Part shown: piece by piece, positions 44,993-53,051 of the stretch
Layout of the letters: every line of letters begins with the position of its first letter
How positions within the stretch are numbered: position 1 is the stretch's first letter
Program-made: the position numbers and the translations under genes
Assembly (NCBI GenBank): GCA_024690605.1
Contig: JAILOV010000029.1
Location: forward strand, 1 to 59,236
DNA from: Lachnospiraceae bacterium
GTDB lineage: Bacteria > Bacillota > Clostridia > Lachnospirales > Lachnospiraceae
Reading direction: 5' to 3'
DNA length: 59,236 nt
The notes under the pieces: generated by a model
Told to the model about the DNA's origin: nothing
Database searches by the model: none
The model's input: the letters and a program-made list of their open reading frames with translations, nothing else

Positions 44993-46921
44993 ATGACGAT
45001 ACTGGAATGCCACAATCTGACCAGGGAATTCAACGACGTGCCCATCTTCCGGGACGTCTCCTTCCGCGTGGAAGCAAAGGAAAAGATCGCCATCGTCGGA
45101 CCGAACGGCGCCGGCAAGACGACGCTCCTCAAGGTGCTTCTTGGCGAGCTGGAGCCGGATGCGGGTCAGACCGTCTTCGCCCGGGATCTGCGGATCGGCT
45201 ACCTCGCGCAGAACCAGAACATCGACAGTGAAAAAACGATCTATGAAGAGCTCCTGTCCGTGAAACAGGATCTGCTTGACGCGGAGGCTCGCCTTCGCGC
45301 GCTCGAGCAGGAAATGAGCAGTCTGGAGGGTGATGCGCTCCTTCAGGCGATCGAGGAGCACGACCGCCTGAACGAACTGTTCGCCCGCGAGAACGGCTTC
45401 GGTCTCCGGGGTGAGGTAACAGGCGTTGCCAGAGGACTCGGCTTTTCGGACGCGGAGCTGGAAAAGAAGATCTCCACGCTCTCCGGCGGGCAGAAGACCC
45501 GTGTCGCGCTCGGGCGCATTCTTCTCGGCAAAAACGATCTGATCGTCCTCGATGAGCCGACGAACCATCTCGACATGCACGCGATCGAATGGCTCGAGAA
45601 CTATCTGCGCGGCTTCGCGGGCGCCGTGCTCATCGTCTCGCATGACCGCTATTTCATGGACCGCATCGTCACCCGCGTGGCGGAGCTTGATCAGACAAAG
45701 CTCACCGTTTGGAACGGCAATTACAGCGCCTATGCGGAAAAACGAGCCAAGGCCAGAGAGGAACAGCTCCACGCATGGATGAACCAGCAGCGGGAGATCC
45801 GCCATCAGGAAGAGGTCATCGCGAAGCTCAAATCCTATAACCGCGAAAAATCCGTCAAACGCGCGGAGAGCAGGGAAAAAATGCTCGCAAAGATCGAGGT
45901 GCTGGACAAGCCGACACAGACCCGCGATGACATGCATCTCACCTTCACCCCCTACGTGGAGAGCGGCAACGATGTGCTGCAGGTGTCGGCACTGAAAAAG
46001 AGTTTCGGCAGCCAGCTCCTGTTTTCGGATCTGAACTTTGCGATCCGGCGCGGGGAACATGTCGCCGTCGTGGGAGACAACGGCACCGGCAAGACAACGC
46101 TCTTAAAGATCATCAATCATCTGCTCCCCGCGGACAGCGGCTCCGTCCGCACCGGCGTGCGCGTGAAGATCGCTTATTACGATCAGGAGCACCATGTGCT
46201 GCATGACGGCAACACCCTTTTTGACGAGATCTCCGACGCGCATCCCGACATGAACAACACGGAGATCCGCACGAAGCTCGCCGCCTTTCTGTTCACGGGC
46301 GATGATGTGTTCAAGCAGGTGGGGAGCCTCTCCGGCGGGGAAAAGGGCCGTCTCTCCCTCCTGAAGCTCATGCTCTCCAAAGCGAATTTCCTGCTTCTGG
46401 ATGAGCCCACCAACCATCTGGACATCACGAGCAAAGAGATCCTCGAGGAGGCGATCCGCGGCTACGAGGGCACCGTTCTTTATGTCAGCCACGACCGGTA
46501 TTTCATCAACCGCACGGCAACGAGGATCCTGGATCTGGCGGACAGACAGCTCGTCGACTACATCGGCGACTACGATTACTACGCGTCGCACCGTGAGGAA
46601 CGCATGGCGGGACTGGGCGGACAGAGCGCGCGCGATGAATTGACCCAACCGGTCACGACCTTCGCCGCCGCAGACGGCAGGGCCGACTGGCAGGCACACA
46701 AGGAGCAGCAGAAGGAACAGCGGAAACGCGAAAATGAACTGAAAAAATGCGAGGCGGAGATCGCCTCGCTTGAGAAACGAAATAAAGAGATCGACGCGGA
46801 GCTCAGTCTCCCCGAAGTCGGCACCGATCTCGCGAGACTTCGGAAACTCTCCGATGAACAGGCCGATATCACGGAAAAACTGGACCGGCTCTATGAAACC
46901 TGGGAATCCCTGAGCACCTGA
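44993..46921 (+). CDS. ABC-F family ATPase (ribosome-associated)
   Basis: 642 residues with two ATP-binding domains and no membrane segment. Domain 1: GPNGAGKTT, LSGGQKTRVALGR, IVLDEPTNHLDMHAIEWL. Domain 2: GDNGTGKTT, LSGGEKGRLSLLKLM, LLDEPTNHLDITSKEIL. The inter-domain linker (P-site tRNA interaction motif) is charged and helical (about 230-320), and the C-terminal coiled coil (KEQRKRENELKKCEAEIASLEK) is typical of Uup/YfmR/YdiF-type members. They bind the ribosomal E site and help stalled or difficult translation; some give antibiotic resistance, which cannot be judged here. Start chosen at 44993 from promoter position; 44978 is an alternative. Confidence 0.93.
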   Translation: MTILECHNLTREFNDVPIFRDVSFRVEAKEKIAIVGPNGAGKTTLLKVLLGELEPDAGQTVFARDLRIGYLAQNQNIDSEKTIYEELLSVKQDLLDAEARLRALEQEMSSLEGDALLQAIEEHDRLNELFARENGFGLRGEVTGVARGLGFSDAELEKKISTLSGGQKTRVALGRILLGKNDLIVLDEPTNHLDMHAIEWLENYLRGFAGAVLIVSHDRYFMDRIVTRVAELDQTKLTVWNGNYSAYAEKRAKAREEQLHAWMNQQREIRHQEEVIAKLKSYNREKSVKRAESREKMLAKIEVLDKPTQTRDDMHLTFTPYVESGNDVLQVSALKKSFGSQLLFSDLNFAIRRGEHVAVVGDNGTGKTTLLKIINHLLPADSGSVRTGVRVKIAYYDQEHHVLHDGNTLFDEISDAHPDMNNTEIRTKLAAFLFTGDDVFKQVGSLSGGEKGRLSLLKLMLSKANFLLLDEPTNHLDITSKEILEEAIRGYEGTVLYVSHDRYFINRTATRILDLADRQLVDYIGDYDYYASHREERMAGLGGQSARDELTQPVTTFAAADGRADWQAHKEQQKEQRKRENELKKCEAEIASLEKRNKEIDAELSLPEVGTDLARLRKLSDEQADITEKLDRLYETWESLST

Positions 46922-46925
46922 GCCG

Positions 46926-48131
46926 TTATGCCAGCTTCTGCGCGACGGCGTCGATGAACGCCTCCGTGTTCTTCACCGTGACGCGCTCCTGCGGCAGGGT
47001 CGTGATCAGCGCCAGATCTTTGGTCATGATCCCGCTCTCGATGGTGTCCAGCGTCGCCCGCTCCAGTCTGTCGGCAAATTTGACCAGATCGGTCAATCCA
47101 TCCAGTTCTCCGCGTTTTCGCAGACCGCCCGTCCAGGCAAAGATCGTCGCCACCGGGTTGGTAGAGGTCTCCTCGCCCTTCAGGTGCTTGTAATAATGAC
47201 GCTGCACCGTGCCGTGCGCCGCCTCGTATTCATAGACGCCTGCCGGCGAGACCAGCACCGAGGTCATCATGGCGAGCGATCCGAACGCCGAGCTCACCAT
47301 ATCGCTCATCACATCGCCGTCATAGTTCTTGCAGGCCCAGATCATACCGCCCTTCGATTTCATGATGCGCGCGACCGCGTCATCGATCAGCGTATAGAAA
47401 TAGGTAATGCCCGCCTGTTCAAATTGACTCTTGTAGTCATTTTCATAGATCGTGTCAAAGATCTCCCGGAACCGCGCGTCATAGGTTTTGCTGATCGTGT
47501 CCTTGGTCCCGAACCAGAGCTCCTTTTTCTGATCCAGCGCGTACTGGAAGCAGGCCCTGGCAAAGCTCTCGATCGACGCGTCCAGGTTGTGCACACCCTG
47601 CACGACACCCGGCCCTTTGAACTCCTGGATCAGTTTCCTCGTCTCCTGCCCGTCCTCTCCGGTAAAGACCAGCTCCGCCTTCCCCGCGCCGGGAACCCGG
47701 AACTCCACATTTTTATAGACATCGCCGTAAGCATGGCGGGCCAGCGTAATCGGCTGCTCCCAGTTCTTCACACAGGGCTCGATCCATTTCACGATGACGG
47801 GTGTCCGGAACACCGTCCCGTCCAGGATCGCCCGGATCGTGCCGTTGGGGGATTTCCACATCTCCTTGAGTCCGTATTCCTTAACGCGGTCGGCATTCGG
47901 TGTGATCGTCGCACATTTGACCGCGACACCGAGACGTTTCGTGGCCTCCGCCGAGTCGATCGTCACCTGATCGTCCGTTTCATCACGGTGTTTCAGCCCC
48001 AGATCATAGTATTCCGTCTTCAGATCGACATAGGGCAGAAGAAGTTTCTCCTTGATGAGCGCCCACAGGATCCTTGTCATCTCATCGCCGTCCATCTCCA
48101 CGAGCGGCGTTTTCATCTCGATCTTTGCCAT
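46926..48131 (-). CDS. icd: NADP-dependent isocitrate dehydrogenase
   Basis: 401 residues, of the eukaryote-like class (starts [23 protein letters not shown]). It converts isocitrate to 2-oxoglutarate and CO2 with NADP. Substrate motif [18 protein letters not shown], metal-binding residues in [20 protein letters not shown], and the NADP part [14 protein letters not shown]. It follows the Re-citrate-synthase-like gene by 33 bases, forming a pair for 2-oxoglutarate/glutamate synthesis. Its stop is 4 bases from that of the convergent ABC-F gene. Confidence 0.97.
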   Translation of the reverse strand: MAKIEMKTPLVEMDGDEMTRILWALIKEKLLLPYVDLKTEYYDLGLKHRDETDDQVTIDSAEATKRLGVAVKCATITPNADRVKEYGLKEMWKSPNGTIRAILDGTVFRTPVIVKWIEPCVKNWEQPITLARHAYGDVYKNVEFRVPGAGKAELVFTGEDGQETRKLIQEFKGPGVVQGVHNLDASIESFARACFQYALDQKKELWFGTKDTISKTYDARFREIFDTIYENDYKSQFEQAGITYFYTLIDDAVARIMKSKGGMIWACKNYDGDVMSDMVSSAFGSLAMMTSVLVSPAGVYEYEAAHGTVQRHYYKHLKGEETSTNPVATIFAWTGGLRKRGELDGLTDLVKFADRLERATLDTIESGIMTKDLALITTLPQERVTVKNTEAFIDAVAQKLA

Positions 48132-48164
48132 AACCGTTCCTTTCCCTTTTATCTGCTCTTGGGT

Positions 48165-49589
48165 TTACTTAACCGGATGCGTGACCGCGATCCCCAGCTT
48201 CTTCTCCGCGGCCTCGACCCGGTCCTCCAGTTCCGCGTCCGTCATGATCGTCACACGGCCGCCCGCGTATTCCTCATCGACCCAGGCCTTAACCTCGGCG
48301 ACCAGCGGGGAATTCTTCTGCATCGCGTCCGCGTCCTTCAATCCGTAGTGTACATTGATCCAGTGAGCGATGCCCGCCAGACCCGATGTGTTGGAAACGG
48401 CGCTCACCGGCGGCCGGTTCAGGAATTTCTCCGTATCAAAGATGTTATAGATCTCCTCATTTTTCAGAAGACCGTCCGCATGGATGCCCGCGCGCGTCAC
48501 ATTGAAATTCTTCCCGACAAACGGTGTGTTCGGCGGGATCTTGTGGCCGATCTCCTTTTCATAGTACTCCGCGAGATCCGTGATCGCCGTCGTGTCCATG
48601 CCATCCAGCGTTCCCTTTAACTGCGCATATTCAAAGACCATCGCCTCCAACGGCGTGTTACCGGTCCGCTCACCGATCCCGAACAGCGAGGTGTTGACCG
48701 AAGAACAGCCATAGAGCCAAGCCGTCGTCGAATTGGTGACCGCCTTGTAAAAATCATTGTGTCCGTGCCACTCGATCAGTTCCGAAGGCACGCCGCCGTT
48801 CGTGTTGAGTGCGTAGATGATGCCCTGGACACTGCGCGGGATGACCGCGCCGGGGAAATTGACGCCATAACCCATCGTGTCGCAGGCACGCACCTTGACC
48901 GGAATGCCATAGCTGTCCTTGAGCTTCATCAGTTCCAGACAGAACGGCACCACAAAGCCATAGATATCGGCGCGTGTGATGTCCTCCAGATGGCAGCGCG
49001 GGCTGATCCCCTCCTCCAGGCAGGACCGCACCACGGACAGGTAGTGCTCCATCGCCTGACGACGCGTCATCTTGAGTTTCATGAAAATGTGATAATCCGA
49101 GCAGGAGACCAGGATCCCGGTCTCTTTCATGCCGATCTGTTTGACGAGTTTGAAGTCCTCTTCGCTCGCGCGGATCCAGCTCGTGACCTCCGGGAATTCA
49201 TAGCCACGGTTTAAGCAGCGGTCAACGGCGTCCCGATCCTTCTTGCTGTACAGGAAGAATTCGCTCTGGCGGATCAGACCCTTCGGACCGCCCAGCCGGT
49301 GAAACTCGTCATAGATGTGCAGGATCTGATCAGCCGTGTAGGGCGCGCGGGACTGCTGCCCGTCACGGAAGGTCGTGTCCGTGATCCAGATCTCCTTCGG
49401 CATGTTATGCGGCACGATGCGGTCGTTGAACGGGATCTTCGGGATCTCCTCATAGGGGAACATGTTACGGAACACATTGGGCTTGGCGACATCGTCAAGG
49501 ATGTACATGTGCTCCTCGATCTGGAGGAGATTGTTATGCTCGTTTAAGGTTACCGGCCGGCTGAAAAACGCCTCATTGTCCTGTTTCAT
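48165..49589 (-). CDS. Isopropylmalate/homocitrate synthase family enzyme, probable Re-citrate synthase
   Basis: 474 residues. DRE-TIM metallolyase fold: WITDTTFRDGQQSRAPYT (the D-T-T-F-R-D-G-Q-Q signature), SCSDYHIFMKLKMTRRQAMEHY, ACDTMGYGVNFPGAVIPRS, EWHGHNDFYKAVTNSTTAWLYG (metal His-x-His) and GERTGNTPLEAMV. It lacks the C-terminal regulatory domain of LeuA. A long N-terminal extension (about 65 residues) precedes the barrel. The icd neighbour and absence of leu genes favour citrate formation from oxaloacetate and acetyl-CoA with Re stereochemistry, as known for Clostridium kluyveri. 2-isopropylmalate synthase or homocitrate synthase remain alternatives. RBS GGGAG; promoter at 49645-49673. 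Confidence 0.85.
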   Translation of the reverse strand: MKQDNEAFFSRPVTLNEHNNLLQIEEHMYILDDVAKPNVFRNMFPYEEIPKIPFNDRIVPHNMPKEIWITDTTFRDGQQSRAPYTADQILHIYDEFHRLGGPKGLIRQSEFFLYSKKDRDAVDRCLNRGYEFPEVTSWIRASEEDFKLVKQIGMKETGILVSCSDYHIFMKLKMTRRQAMEHYLSVVRSCLEEGISPRCHLEDITRADIYGFVVPFCLELMKLKDSYGIPVKVRACDTMGYGVNFPGAVIPRSVQGIIYALNTNGGVPSELIEWHGHNDFYKAVTNSTTAWLYGCSSVNTSLFGIGERTGNTPLEAMVFEYAQLKGTLDGMDTTAITDLAEYYEKEIGHKIPPNTPFVGKNFNVTRAGIHADGLLKNEEIYNIFDTEKFLNRPPVSAVSNTSGLAGIAHWINVHYGLKDADAMQKNSPLVAEVKAWVDEEYAGGRVTIMTDAELEDRVEAAEKKLGIAVTHPVK

Positions 49590-49644
49590 TGTTTTCTCCC
49601 ATGATCACGGCTTTTTGACCCTGTTTCCGAAATCAACGTTTCGT

Positions 49645-49673
49645 ATTATACACGCTTTATCGTCGTAAAGCAA
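49645..49673 (-). promoter_or_regulatory. Promoter of the Re-citrate-synthase-like/icd unit
   Basis: On the minus strand TTGCTT (49668-49673), 17-base spacer, TATAAT (49645-49650). The leader is about 50 bases. A perfect -10 with a poor -35. Confidence 0.7.
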
Positions 49674-49681
49674 TCCCACAG

Positions 49682-49710
49682 AAAAAGAGAGACGGGAGTT
49701 CCCGTCTCTC
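49682..49710 (-). terminator. Rho-independent terminator of nrdD
   Basis: On the minus strand GAGAGACGGG pairs perfectly with CCCGTCTCTC around AACT, followed by TTTTTC; 30 bases past the nrdD stop. Confidence 0.92.
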
Positions 49711-49739
49711 TTCCTTCTTCGGTATTCGGGGAGACCTGA

Positions 49740-52208
49740 TCAGGTCCCCGTCTTCTTCATCAGCCATCCCTTGATGTCGGAGACGCCGCGGAACTGACGG
49801 AAGCTGTCACCCTCCACCAGCACCATGGTGGGCGCCTGCATGACACTGTACTTGGCGACCAGATCGGCTTCCTCATCGGCATCCAGTTCCCTGTAATCCA
49901 CACCCGCCTTGTCCAGCAGTGTTTCCGCCGTGACACAGTTCGGGCAGGTCTTCGTCTTGAAGAGCAGGATCGTGCCGTCTCCGGAAAGCGTCGCACTCGC
50001 CTGCCGGTCGATCGTGTCGATCGCTTCCGTGAAACGGGAAATGTCCACGACACTCTGCGCTTCCGTCTCACTCTTCTCCAGCGTCTCCGGGATCACATCA
50101 TCCACCGGTGCGGGATTGGGTCCCTGATGCGTGAGCACCGAACGCTCGATCTCATAGTTCCTGCGATCCTTGTATTCCTGTGCTTTACCGTCATTCCAGT
50201 TCTGCACCGGACGGTAATAGCCGGTGATTCGGCTGTAGACCTCGGTCTTCTCGCCGCAGATCGGGCAGACCGGCTGCTCACCCGTCAGATAGCCGTGATC
50301 TTTGCATACGGAATAGGTCGGTGACATCGTGTAGTAGGGCAGCTTGTAGTTCTCCGCGATTTTGCGAACCAGCGCCGCAGCAGCCTTCCAGTCGGGCAGC
50401 TTCTCACCCAGGAACGCGTGGAAGACCGTGCCGGAGGTATAGAGTGTCTGCAGATCATCCTGGATATCCAGTGCGGAGAAGATATCCTCCGTATAGCCGA
50501 CCGGCAGATGCGAGGAATTGGTGTAATACGGCGTGCCGTTCCGGTTGGCCGTCACGATATCCGGATACTGCTCCTTGTCATGCTTCGCAAAACGATAGGT
50601 CGTGGACTCCGCCGGCGTCGCCTCGAGATTGTAGAGATCGCCGTACTGCTCCTGATAGTCGGAGAGCCGCTCGCGCATGTGGTTCAGGACATCGCGCGCG
50701 AAACGCTGCACCCGCGCGTCCGTGAGGTCCGCCTGCAGCCACTTCGCGTTGAGTCCGACCTCGTTCATGCCGATCAGTCCGATCGTCGAGAAATGATTGG
50801 TGAAGCTTCCGAGATAACGCTTTGTATAAGGATAGAGTCCCTGCTCCAGAAGCTTCGTGATGACCGTGCGCTTGGTCTTGAGACTGCGTGCGGCGATGTC
50901 CATCAGATTGTCGAGCCGGTGATAGAAATCCGCCTCATCCGACGCGAGATAAGCGATCCGCGGCAGATTGATCGTCACAACGCCGATCGAACCGGTGGAC
51001 TCGCCGGAACCGAAGAAACCGCCGGACTTCTTTCTGAGCTCGCGCAGATCCAGACGCAGTCTGCAGCACATCGAGCGCACATCGCTGGGCTCCATGTCGG
51101 AATTGATGTAGTTGGAGAAATAGGGCGTGCCGTATTTGGCTGTCATTTCAAACAGGAGCTTGTTGTTCTCCGTCTCGCTCCAGTCAAAGTCGCGCGTGAT
51201 GGAATAGGTCGGGATCGGATACTGGAAGCCGCGTCCGTTCGCGTCGCCCTCGATCATGATCTCGATGAAGGCCTTGTTGACCATATCCATTTCCTTCTGG
51301 CAATCGCCATAGGTGAAATCCATCTCTTTACCGCCGATCAGCGCAGGGAGATTCTTCATATCGTTGGGAACCGTCCAGTCGAGCGTGATGTTGGAGAAAG
51401 GTGCCTGCGTGCCCCAGCGGCTCGGCGTATTGACCCCGTAGATAAAGGACTGCACGCACTGCTTGACCTCTTCCTGCGAGAGATTGTCCACCTTGACGAA
51501 GGGCGCGAGATACGTGTCAAACGACGAGAACGCCTGTGCACCTGCCCACTCGTTCTGCATGATGCCGAGGAAATTGACCATCTGGTTGCACAGCGTGGAC
51601 AGATGATTGGCCGGAGACGAAGTGATCTTGCCCGGAACACCGCCCAGACCCTCCTGGATAAGCTGCTTTAAGCTCCAGCCCGCGCAGTATCCGGTCAGCA
51701 TCGAGAGATCATGCAGATGGATTGCCGCGCTCCTGTGCGCCTCCGCGATCTCGTCGTCATAGACCTCGCTCAGCCAGTAATTTGCGGTGATCGCACCGGA
51801 ATTGGAGAGGATCAGGCCACCGACGGAATAGGTGACCGTGGAGTTTTCCTTGACGCGCCAGTCGTTGATCTTCAGATAACTGTCCACCAGATCTCTGTAG
51901 TTGAGCAGCGTGGAATTGATATTGCGCACCTTTTCGCGCTGTCTGCGGTAGAGGATATAGGCCTTCGCGACATCGGCATAGCCGGACTCGGAGAGCACCT
52001 TCTCGACGCTGTCCTGGATCTCCTCGACCGTGACCTTGCCGTCCTTGATCTTCTTCTCAAAGTCTGCCGAAACATGCAGCGAGATCAGTTCGATGACGCT
52101 GGCATGATACTGCTTTCCGAGCGCTTCGAAAGCCTTGGTGATCGCCGCGCTGATCTTGCTGATGTCAAAATCCGCGATTTTACCGTCCCTTTTTACTACC
52201 TGATACAT
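49740..52208 (-). CDS. nrdD: Anaerobic ribonucleoside-triphosphate reductase with C-terminal thioredoxin-like domain
   Basis: 822 residues, oxygen-sensitive glycyl radical enzyme making dNTPs from NTPs. An ATP-cone (1-95, VVKRDGKIADFDISKISAAI) gives allosteric control; the catalytic barrel follows. The zinc site is Cys635-x2-His638 and Cys648-x2-Cys651, and the radical loop RITGYYRP has Gly663. After a linker (about 690-735) comes a thioredoxin/NrdH-like domain with Cys755-Pro-Asn-Cys758 and a cis-Pro motif QAPTMVLV. Typical NrdD ends soon after the radical loop (about 700-720), so the redoxin is a fusion and likely supplies electrons. Upstream NrdR-box-like sites overlap its promoter. nrdG lies 147 bases upstream. 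Confidence 0.96.
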   Translation of the reverse strand: MYQVVKRDGKIADFDISKISAAITKAFEALGKQYHASVIELISLHVSADFEKKIKDGKVTVEEIQDSVEKVLSESGYADVAKAYILYRRQREKVRNINSTLLNYRDLVDSYLKINDWRVKENSTVTYSVGGLILSNSGAITANYWLSEVYDDEIAEAHRSAAIHLHDLSMLTGYCAGWSLKQLIQEGLGGVPGKITSSPANHLSTLCNQMVNFLGIMQNEWAGAQAFSSFDTYLAPFVKVDNLSQEEVKQCVQSFIYGVNTPSRWGTQAPFSNITLDWTVPNDMKNLPALIGGKEMDFTYGDCQKEMDMVNKAFIEIMIEGDANGRGFQYPIPTYSITRDFDWSETENNKLLFEMTAKYGTPYFSNYINSDMEPSDVRSMCCRLRLDLRELRKKSGGFFGSGESTGSIGVVTINLPRIAYLASDEADFYHRLDNLMDIAARSLKTKRTVITKLLEQGLYPYTKRYLGSFTNHFSTIGLIGMNEVGLNAKWLQADLTDARVQRFARDVLNHMRERLSDYQEQYGDLYNLEATPAESTTYRFAKHDKEQYPDIVTANRNGTPYYTNSSHLPVGYTEDIFSALDIQDDLQTLYTSGTVFHAFLGEKLPDWKAAAALVRKIAENYKLPYYTMSPTYSVCKDHGYLTGEQPVCPICGEKTEVYSRITGYYRPVQNWNDGKAQEYKDRRNYEIERSVLTHQGPNPAPVDDVIPETLEKSETEAQSVVDISRFTEAIDTIDRQASATLSGDGTILLFKTKTCPNCVTAETLLDKAGVDYRELDADEEADLVAKYSVMQAPTMVLVEGDSFRQFRGVSDIKGWLMKKTGT

Positions 52209-52250
52209 GAAATCCTCCCACAGAAAAACAAGTTTGACGCGAACGATAAT

Positions 52251-52279
52251 AGAATAACATAAGGTTGTGTAAACGTCAA
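52251..52279 (-). promoter_or_regulatory. Promoter of nrdD
   Basis: On the minus strand TTGACG (52274-52279), 17-base spacer, TATTCT (52251-52256). The -35 lies inside the nearer NrdR-box-like repeat. Confidence 0.65.
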
Positions 52280-52319
52280 TATGTTGTGTTGGAATTTTTC
52301 AAAAAACAAGATGTGGTGT
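52274..52319 (-). promoter_or_regulatory. Pair of NrdR-box-like sites upstream of nrdD
   Basis: Minus-strand ACACAACATATTGACG (52274-52289) and ACACCACATCTTGTTT (52304-52319) each match 12 of 16 positions of the NrdR consensus ACACwATATATwGTGT by my count. Their starts are 30 bases apart, close to three helical turns, as usual for paired NrdR boxes. The nearer one covers the -35. NrdR represses ribonucleotide reductase genes when dATP/ATP is high. Confidence 0.5.
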
Positions 52320-52355
52320 AATTGGCAGTTTTTCGCCGTTTGGAAAAGGTGCTCT

Positions 52356-53051
52356 TCACTCGCTCCCGCGAATTCGGGCATTGGGGATATAGCGCTTCGC
52401 GATCTGTTCGTATTGATGCATCTCTTCGGATGTCGGTGCGTGCAGATCCTTGTCCGGTACGGTATCCCGGGGGATGAAAGCCTGCAGGAAGTAGTTTTCC
52501 GCACCCGCGAGCATTCTGCCGATCGCATGAAAATCCTGCTCGTCGTGAAATTCCCGCACGACAGTCGTGCGAAACTCCACCTCCGCGTCGCACGACGCAA
52601 GGAGCGCGATGCTCTCCAGGACAGGCGCCGTGTCAAATCCCGGGATCCCCGTCGTCTGCGCGTATTTCTCCGGGCTGTTCTTGACATCCATCGCGATGCG
52701 GTCCGCCAGGTGCTCTTCGAGGATCTGCCGCAGCATCTGCGGATGGCAGCCGTTGGTGTCCAGTTTCACGAGGTATCCCATCCTGCGGATCCGTCCCAGA
52801 AAAGCCGGCAGTTCCCTGTACAGACAGGGTTCCCCGCCGCTGACCGCGACACCGTCCAGGAGTCCCTTCCGCTTTTCCAAAAATAAAAAAAAGGCCTCCT
52901 CATCCATCACCGGTTCAGCGGAGCCGTCCGCCAGCTCAAAGTTGTGGCAGAAGGGGCAGCGCAGATCACAGCCGCCGAGAAAGACCGTGCAGGCCACGTG
53001 CTCCGGATAATCCAGCAGCGTCATTTTCTGAAGTCCGCAGAGACGGATCAT
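52356..53051 (-). CDS. nrdG: Anaerobic ribonucleotide reductase activating protein (radical SAM)
   Basis: 231 residues. It uses S-adenosylmethionine and a [4Fe-4S] cluster to form the glycyl radical of NrdD. The cluster motif is Cys-x3-Cys-x2-Cys in GCDLRCPFCHN, the SAM motif SGGEPCLY, and DVKNSPEKYAQTTG is typical of the longer NrdG type (YjjW/NrdG2-like group). Its start overlaps the stop of the HD-GYP gene (ATGA), and nrdD follows after a gap with its own promoter and probable NrdR sites. Confidence 0.95.
   Translation of the reverse strand: MIRLCGLQKMTLLDYPEHVACTVFLGGCDLRCPFCHNFELADGSAEPVMDEEAFFLFLEKRKGLLDGVAVSGGEPCLYRELPAFLGRIRRMGYLVKLDTNGCHPQMLRQILEEHLADRIAMDVKNSPEKYAQTTGIPGFDTAPVLESIALLASCDAEVEFRTTVVREFHDEQDFHAIGRMLAGAENYFLQAFIPRDTVPDKDLHAPTSEEMHQYEQIAKRYIPNARIRGSE

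Noticed and set aside
48165..49589. Naming the DRE-TIM enzyme leuA
   Set aside because: No C-terminal leucine-binding domain, a long N-terminal extension and pairing with icd; other leu genes absent.
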